From: Acidimicrobiia bacterium
GTDB taxonomy: Bacteria; Actinomycetota; Acidimicrobiia; Acidimicrobiales; CATQHL01
DNA length: 49,335 nucleotides
Direction of reading: 5' to 3'
Assembly: GCA_009840735.1 (NCBI GenBank)
Contig: VXNF01000036.1
Coordinates: 1-49,335, forward strand
Positions 45,713 to 49,335 of the stretch are shown here, in pieces (position 1 is the first letter of the stretch; the number at the start of each line of letters is the position of its first letter). The position numbers were made by a program, and so were the translations under genes. Under the pieces are notes generated by a model that did no database searches, was not told where the DNA came from, and saw only the letters and a program-made list of their open reading frames with translations.

Positions 45713-46381
45713 TCAGCCGGCCGGGGGGAGGAGGACGGTGTCGATGACGTGGATGACGCCGTTGGAGGCGGCGATGTCGGCGGTGACGACGGTGGCGTCG
45801 TTGACCATGACGGCGCCGTCGTCGATGGTGATGGCGACGTCGGCGCCGTTGACGGTGGTGACGCTCTGGCCGTCGAGGGTGAGGACCATCTCGGCGGGCG
45901 CTTCGAGGGGCAGGACGTGGTAGGTGAGCACCGCGGTGAGCAGGTCGGTGTCGGCGAGGATCTGCTCGGCGGTGATGCCGAGGGCGTCGAGGGCGGCGGC
46001 GAAGGCCTCCTCGGTGGGGGCGAAGACCGTGAACGGGCCGTCGCCGCTGAGGACCCCGTCGAGGCCCGCGGCGACCACGGCGGCGACGAGGGTCGGGAAC
46101 GCCCCGGACCCCACGGCCACCTCCACGATGTTGCCCGGTTCCTCAGCCGCAGGCTCCGGAGCTGGCTCGGGCGGGGGTTCGGGCGCAGGCTCCGGCTCGG
46201 GCTCAGGCTCCGGCTCGGGCTCCGGCGCAGGCTCCGGCTCGGGCTCAGGCGGCGGTGCTTCGGTCGGTGCCGGAGCGGGCGGCGGCGGTTCGACGCTCTC
46301 CTCGTCGTCGCCACCGCACGCGGCCGCGACCAGCGAGAACGCCAACACGACCGCCAAGAGTCGTAGGAACTTGTTGGACAT
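45713..46381 (-). CDS. Fasciclin (FAS1)-domain lipoprotein
   Basis: A 222-residue secreted lipoprotein. The signal peptide ends in the lipobox LVAAAC (Cys22). Next comes a linker of about 60 residues made of Pro/Glu/Ala repeats (PEPEPEPAPEP type), then one FAS1 domain (GAFPTLVAAVVAAGLDGVL, FTVFAPTEEAFAA, LTYHVLP, NGVIHVIDTVLLP). FAS1 domains mediate adhesion at the cell surface. GGAGAAG precedes the ATG. In mycobacteria, FAS1 proteins of this kind (MPT70/MPT83) are targets of SigK, and here the sigma and anti-sigma genes follow on the same strand. Confidence 0.93.
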   Translation of the reverse strand: MSNKFLRLLAVVLAFSLVAAACGGDDEESVEPPPPAPAPTEAPPPEPEPEPAPEPEPEPEPEPEPAPEPPPEPAPEPAAEEPGNIVEVAVGSGAFPTLVAAVVAAGLDGVLSGDGPFTVFAPTEEAFAAALDALGITAEQILADTDLLTAVLTYHVLPLEAPAEMVLTLDGQSVTTVNGADVAITIDDGAVMVNDATVVTADIAASNGVIHVIDTVLLPPAG

Positions 46382-46462
46382 GATCTTCTCCGTGTCTCGG
46401 GGACTTGCCCGTGACTACGCAACGAAGAGCCCGATTGGATGCAGCGAACACAGGAGACAGCT

Positions 46463-46477
46463 GGCCCGATACGGGCC
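46463..46477. terminator. Short hairpin GGCCCG-ATA-CGGGCC
   Basis: A perfect 6-bp inverted repeat with a 3-base loop between the stop of the Doc gene (46500) and the start of the FAS1 lipoprotein gene (46381). It has no T tract. It could be a terminator for the toxin-antitoxin operon or a regulator site for the lipoprotein gene. A partial match (CCGATACGGGCC) occurs near 47190. Confidence 0.35.
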
Positions 46478-46499
46478 TGAAGCGTCCGCGCCGCCGATG

Positions 46500-46907
46500 T
46501 CAGTCCGACGAGGCGAGGCGCGGGGCCCGCGACATTGCGCGCAGCCGGTCGGCGATTTCCTCTACGGCAGCGTCCTCTGCAGCCACCCGCATCACGAGTT
46601 CGTACACGTCGTCGTTGTGAGCCGCCGTTGCGGAGACCCCGTTGATTTCGAGGAACACCGCCGTGGCGAGCCACCCCAGGCGCTTGTTGCCGTCGATGAG
46701 TGGGTGGTTCTTGACGATCGACTGCAGCAACGCGGCTCCCTTGGTCCAGATGTCGGGATAGGCGTCGGCGCCGAACGCGCTGGCCTGGGGGCGAGCGGCC
46801 GCGGCACCGAGCAACCCAACATCGCGGACTGGGGGCGGATCACCGAGCAGGCGACGGGCAAGTTCGATCAGGTCGTCGGTGTCGAGGAACTCGACAGGGC
46901 CGGTCAC
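46500..46907 (-). CDS. Doc/Fic-type toxin (death-on-curing family)
   Basis: A 135-residue protein with the Fic/Doc core motif HPLIDGNKR at residues 68-76 (His68 catalytic) in the context IVKNHPL. Doc-type proteins phosphorylate or AMPylate targets such as EF-Tu. The third motif residue is Leu where Phe is most common. The GTG at 46907 overlaps the antitoxin stop (GTGA). The antitoxin is encoded directly upstream. Confidence 0.87.
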   Translation of the reverse strand: MTGPVEFLDTDDLIELARRLLGDPPPVRDVGLLGAAAARPQASAFGADAYPDIWTKGAALLQSIVKNHPLIDGNKRLGWLATAVFLEINGVSATAAHNDDVYELVMRVAAEDAAVEEIADRLRAMSRAPRLASSD

Positions 46908-47101
46908 TCTCCCAGACGTCGCAGCGCCTCAGCGTGGCTCTGCATCACAGCCGCCGCCGCAGTACCGACGCGGTCTTGATGATCGCGGCGCGCCACAAAC
47001 TCACGCACGGCGCGCCGCGCAGCTTCCTGCATCGACACGCCGTCGAGGGCAGCGCGCTCGCGCAGGGCGGCGCGCTCGCCGTCGGTCAGTCGCAGGGTCA
47101 T
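46904..47101 (-). CDS. Ribbon-helix-helix antitoxin of Doc-type pair
   Basis: A small protein of about 65 residues (MTLRLTDGERAALRERAALD, then VSMQEAARRAVREFVARRD), a CopG/ribbon-helix-helix pattern instead of the Phd fold that usually accompanies Doc. ATG 47101 is used; an in-frame TTG at 47113 or GTG at 47107 is possible. The stop overlaps the toxin start. A palindrome lies just upstream at 47116-47132. Confidence 0.8.
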   Translation of the reverse strand: MTLRLTDGERAALRERAALDGVSMQEAARRAVREFVARRDHQDRVGTAAAAVMQSHAEALRRLGE

Positions 47102-47115
47102 CGCCACAGCCAAAT

Positions 47116-47132
47116 GGTATCACAGCGATACC
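47116..47132. promoter_or_regulatory. Palindrome upstream of Doc-type antitoxin (putative operator)
   Basis: GGTATC (47116-47121) and GATACC (47127-47132) form a perfect 6-bp inverted repeat around ACAGC, 14 bases before the ATG. It is the expected position for antitoxin autorepression. Confidence 0.5.
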
Positions 47133-47308
47133 GCCACCACTACCCACGCCAACACGCCGGAATGCCGCGCCCAACCTCGAGGAGGTCTGGTCCGATACGG
47201 GCCATGCTGCGCACGGCAGCTAGCGGGGCGCCGTCCTGGCTACGCTTCCGTTTCTGAAATCCAACGGCGGTGACTTGAACCTCGCCCGTCGGTGTCAAGC
47301 GTGGAGAA

Positions 47309-47992
47309 TTACGGCTGCGGCGGCTCGGTGAAGAGTCGCGAGAGCGACGCTGTGATCTGTGGTATCCGGCGCTGGAAGTACGTCATCACAATGTGGCGGA
47401 CGTCGACGCCGAAGGTGGCGTGCATGGCCGGATCGTCGTCGAGGTAGCGAAAGTCGGCGAGGTGTCGCAGGAAGGTCCGCACGGTCTCGAGATCGAAGCT
47501 GACGCCGTGCTTGCGGCAGTAGAGGATGAGCCCTTGTTCCACGGCGACACCAGCGTCGCGTTCGACGCACATCACGTCGATGAAGTCCCGAAGCTGTCGC
47601 CGGTCGGTGATGGCCTTGAACTTCGCTGCGGTGATATCCTCAAGGGAACCGACTTTCAGGCCCTCGACAACCCGCGAAGGGCCCAAAGTGAACTCCCCAG
47701 GGCTGGCGACTACGTCGAGTTTGACGGCGTCGAAGGTTCCCCTGATCATTCGATCCGACACAGATGTCGGGGCGAACTCGCCTGCCTCCGATAGTGCCGT
47801 CGCAATGGCGGCGCCGTCAAACAGGTCCGGTGCGAAGAAGTCCAGATCCTCACTGCGGCGGTGTCTCAGCCACACCGCCAGCGCTGTGCCACCCATGAGG
47901 ACGGCGCCGGCTGGCAGCGCCTCGGCGACCTTCGGCCACGCCTCCACCGTGCCCTCGGGCAGCAGATCTCGCAGGTCCTCAAGGGTTGTCAC
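47309..47992 (-). CDS. AbiEii-like nucleotidyltransferase toxin
   Basis: A protein of about 227 residues with the nucleotidyltransferase signature GGTALAVWLRHRRSEDLDFF near the N-terminus (GG-T and D-x-D). It is followed by KLDVVASPGEF and the family segment LEDITAAKFKAITDRRQLRDFIDVM. AbiEii toxins transfer nucleotides to tRNA and cause growth arrest on phage infection. GTG 47992 overlaps the upstream gene by 14 bases. ATG 48043 is an alternative with a GGAGG 12 bases upstream, but its overlap would be 65 bases. Confidence 0.85.
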   Translation of the reverse strand: MTTLEDLRDLLPEGTVEAWPKVAEALPAGAVLMGGTALAVWLRHRRSEDLDFFAPDLFDGAAIATALSEAGEFAPTSVSDRMIRGTFDAVKLDVVASPGEFTLGPSRVVEGLKVGSLEDITAAKFKAITDRRQLRDFIDVMCVERDAGVAVEQGLILYCRKHGVSFDLETVRTFLRHLADFRYLDDDPAMHATFGVDVRHIVMTYFQRRIPQITASLSRLFTEPPQP

Positions 47993-48539
47993 GGCGCCAC
48001 CGCGCTGCGTCGGCGGCAAGACCTCGCCGATCGCGCGGCACATGTGGCCTGCAGGCCACCTCCTCGAGCGCCTCCACAGGCAGGGCGAACAGCGCCCATC
48101 CCCACGACGTCACGTCGTCGCTTGTGAGGATTCGCTCAGCCACGAAGGTCGCGTCGCGCGGAAGCCGGTAGGCCGACACGTCCCCGGACCAGAACATGTG
48201 CTGGAACCGCTCCGGCACCGTCTCGGGCATCGGCCCGACGCCCGGGCCCGGCGCCTGGGTGTGCCGCAGCACATCGCTGGCGACTCGCCACGCGGTTGCC
48301 GCCAGCCGCCAAATCCGCTCGCGCCGCACCGGCCGCGATGGCACCGGCACCACCTCGCATTCCACGAGACCGAGTTCGGCCAGTCCCTGCAGAGCGGTGG
48401 CCGCATAGGTGGCGGGGAGGCCAGCGGTGGCAGGCACTGATGCCGGATACAGGCCCAGAGGGCGGTGCGACAGCGCCACAAGGACGCGCTCCTCGTCCCT
48501 GCTCAGGCGCAGCGCCCTCGTCGGCGCGACAACCACCAT
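47979..48539 (-). CDS. Winged-helix protein, putative AbiEi-like antitoxin
   Basis: A 186-residue protein. The N-terminal 60 residues look like a winged helix (SRDEERVLVALSHRPLG, TAGLPATYAATALQGLAELGLVECE) and the middle carries WRLAATAWRVASDVL. The region after residue 160 is of lower quality and overlaps the toxin gene. Its place directly before an AbiEii-like toxin makes it the likely cognate antitoxin and repressor. It is not a clear match to classical AbiEi. Confidence 0.68.
   Translation of the reverse strand: MVVVAPTRALRLSRDEERVLVALSHRPLGLYPASVPATAGLPATYAATALQGLAELGLVECEVVPVPSRPVRRERIWRLAATAWRVASDVLRHTQAPGPGVGPMPETVPERFQHMFWSGDVSAYRLPRDATFVAERILTSDDVTSWGWALFALPVEALEEVACRPHVPRDRRGLAADAARWRRDNP
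48044..48059. repeat. 16-bp perfect palindrome
   Basis: GTGGCCTGCAGGCCAC is a perfect palindrome inside the overlap zone of the AbiE-like pair. It may be an operator, an RNA hairpin affecting toxin translation, or a chance restriction-site-like sequence. Confidence 0.5.
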
Positions 48540-48548
48540 GTCTTCAGC

Positions 48549-48558
48549 CTACGCGTAG
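48549..48558. promoter_or_regulatory. Palindrome just upstream of AbiE-like operon
   Basis: CTACGCGTAG, a perfect 10-bp palindrome, lies 10-19 bases before the ATG at 48539 and is a candidate autoregulatory operator. Confidence 0.35.
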
Positions 48559-48570
48559 CCCGCGAGCAAC

Positions 48571-48604
48571 GACCGGCTGGACAGCCCGGCGCGGGCCAGC
48601 GGTC
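48571..48604 (-). terminator. GC-rich hairpin after tmRNA 3' end
   Basis: GACCGGCTGG and CCAGCGGTC pair with one bulged base, and within the loop GCCCG-GCG-CGGGC forms a second stem. It starts 12 bases beyond the tmRNA CCA end on the minus strand. There is no T tract, so it is a probable but unproven terminator. Confidence 0.4.
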
Positions 48605-48615
48605 GCCCTTAACGT

Positions 48616-49003
48616 TGGTGGAGCTGGGGGGAATCGAACCCCCGTCCGTCGAGCGGTCGCCGCCTCCGCTACGACCATTCCCGATTGCCGCGTTGCGGAT
48701 TGCGTGCCGTCGGGTCGGCTGCCCTTGGGGGCTCCGCCGGATCTTTCTCCGGTGTCAGCGGTCTTTCTCGCCGTCAGCGGTCTTTCCCGGCTGTCCTCCC
48801 CTGCTTCTGTTGCCAGGCTGCAGCGGACAGGCCCCGCGTGCCCCCGTGGGGGTCGCAGTTACCTCACTGTCCGATCAGTCGATCAGGCGGCGAGGAGCAC
48901 GGGTTCATCATTGCCGTGTCTTGTGGTGCCCCGTTTTTGGAGTTTGAGCAACTCCGGTCGCGTAGCACGGTTCCCGGTCTCGACGTCGAAACCGATCAGC
49001 CCC
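48616..49003 (-). ncRNA. ssrA: tmRNA (transfer-messenger RNA)
   Basis: The minus strand begins GGGGCTGATCGGTTTCGAC, the typical tmRNA 5' end, and closes with a T-arm (GGGGTTCGATTCCCCC) and AGCTCCACCA. GGGGCT pairs with AGCTCC (one G-U) to form the acceptor stem, and CCA is encoded. The tag frame reads GTTRHGNDEPVLLAA then TGA (48930-48883), ending in the hydrophobic LLAA-type degron. tmRNA rescues stalled ribosomes and tags the peptide for proteolysis. smpB lies immediately upstream on the same strand. Confidence 0.93.
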
Positions 49004-49092
49004 TTGTCAATGTGCGGTACGCCTCACTGTACCGAGCCCCTGCGACAACCGTTCCTCTGATGTCCGGATCCCGCTAGCGAGGCGCTCCCGCG

Positions 49093-49335
49093 TCAGCGGA
49101 TCTCTCTGTCGTGCTCGCGGGCCGCTTGGGAGAGGGCCCGGCGGGCCTCCAGTTCCGCCTCGCGGCGGGCCAGGATCGTGCGGCGGTCCACCTTGCGCCG
49201 CCGCCGTGCCAGCGCCACCTCCACCTTGGCGCGCCCGTCGCGGAAGTACAGCGACAGCGGGATCAGCAACAGGCGGTCCTGTTCCACACGCGCCTTGATG
49301 CGGGTGATCTCCGCCCGGTGCAGCAGCAGCTTGCG
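49093..49335 (-). CDS. smpB: SmpB, tmRNA-binding protein (5' part outside window)
   Basis: The last 80 codons of smpB; the frame is open to the window edge. RKLLLHRAEI, then DRLLLIPLSLYF and KVEVALARRRRKVDRRTILARREAE, are the conserved SmpB C-terminal region, whose basic tail enters the ribosomal decoding centre. It is followed after about 89 bases by tmRNA, the common ssrA-smpB neighbourhood. Confidence 0.95.
   Translation of the reverse strand, partial: RKLLLHRAEITRIKARVEQDRLLLIPLSLYFRDGRAKVEVALARRRRKVDRRTILARREAELEARRALSQAAREHDREIR

Overview
The window is high-GC DNA (roughly two thirds G+C by eye; one hand-counted 60-base line at 10501 gives 41 G+C), dense, with many GTG starts and ATGA/GTGA stop-start overlaps. 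Gene content (SigK/RskA-type sigma/anti-sigma pair with a FAS1 lipoprotein, AddAB-like pair, B12-dependent isobutyryl-type mutase, P450s) suggests an actinobacterium, plausibly a member of the Acidimicrobiia. That placement is inference. The first 76 bases are nearly pure C and look like a contig-end artefact.

Region 1 (1-15.2 kb) is a defence island. Five plus-strand genes (269-11466) follow the order of a type 3 BREX locus: BrxC/PglY-like ATPase, PglXI-like DNA methyltransferase, BrxHII-like SNF2 helicase, PglZ phosphatase-fold protein and BrxA-like protein. BrxF would lie off the left edge. Then comes a clearly AT-richer insert (11.5-14.3 kb) with a tiny ORF stop-start coupled to an unknown membrane-anchored protein, and an opposing HEPN-motif protein. 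The island ends in two gene remnants, one of which abuts the stop codon of the next operon.

Region 2 (15.2-25.5 kb) is a ten-gene minus-strand operon with mostly overlapping genes: acyl-CoA mutase large subunit, B12 subunit, MeaB/ArgK GTPase, P450, SDR, SDR, NTF2-like protein, second P450, haem-oxygenase-like diiron enzyme and acyl-CoA dehydrogenase. A TetR gene diverges from it. Active-site residues of the mutase match isobutyryl-CoA mutase, not methylmalonyl-CoA mutase. The operon looks like a dedicated pathway that oxidises a substrate with P450s and SDRs and rearranges a branched acyl-CoA; I do not recognise it as a described cluster.

Region 3 (25.6-35.4 kb) holds a cyclophilin, an MFS transporter, a NaeI-type restriction-modification pair, an LRV-repeat protein, two copies of a DUF5615 toxin-antitoxin pair (one a deletion chimera), a decayed DUF4143 ATPase, an FAD oxidoreductase and a VapBC-type pair.

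Region 4 (35.5-49.3 kb) is more core-like: AddB/AddA-like recombination nuclease-helicase, KhtU/KhtT-like antiporter and regulator, ECF sigma factor/anti-sigma factor/fasciclin lipoprotein, then a Doc-type toxin-antitoxin pair, an AbiE-like pair, tmRNA (ssrA) and the 3' part of smpB running off the right edge.
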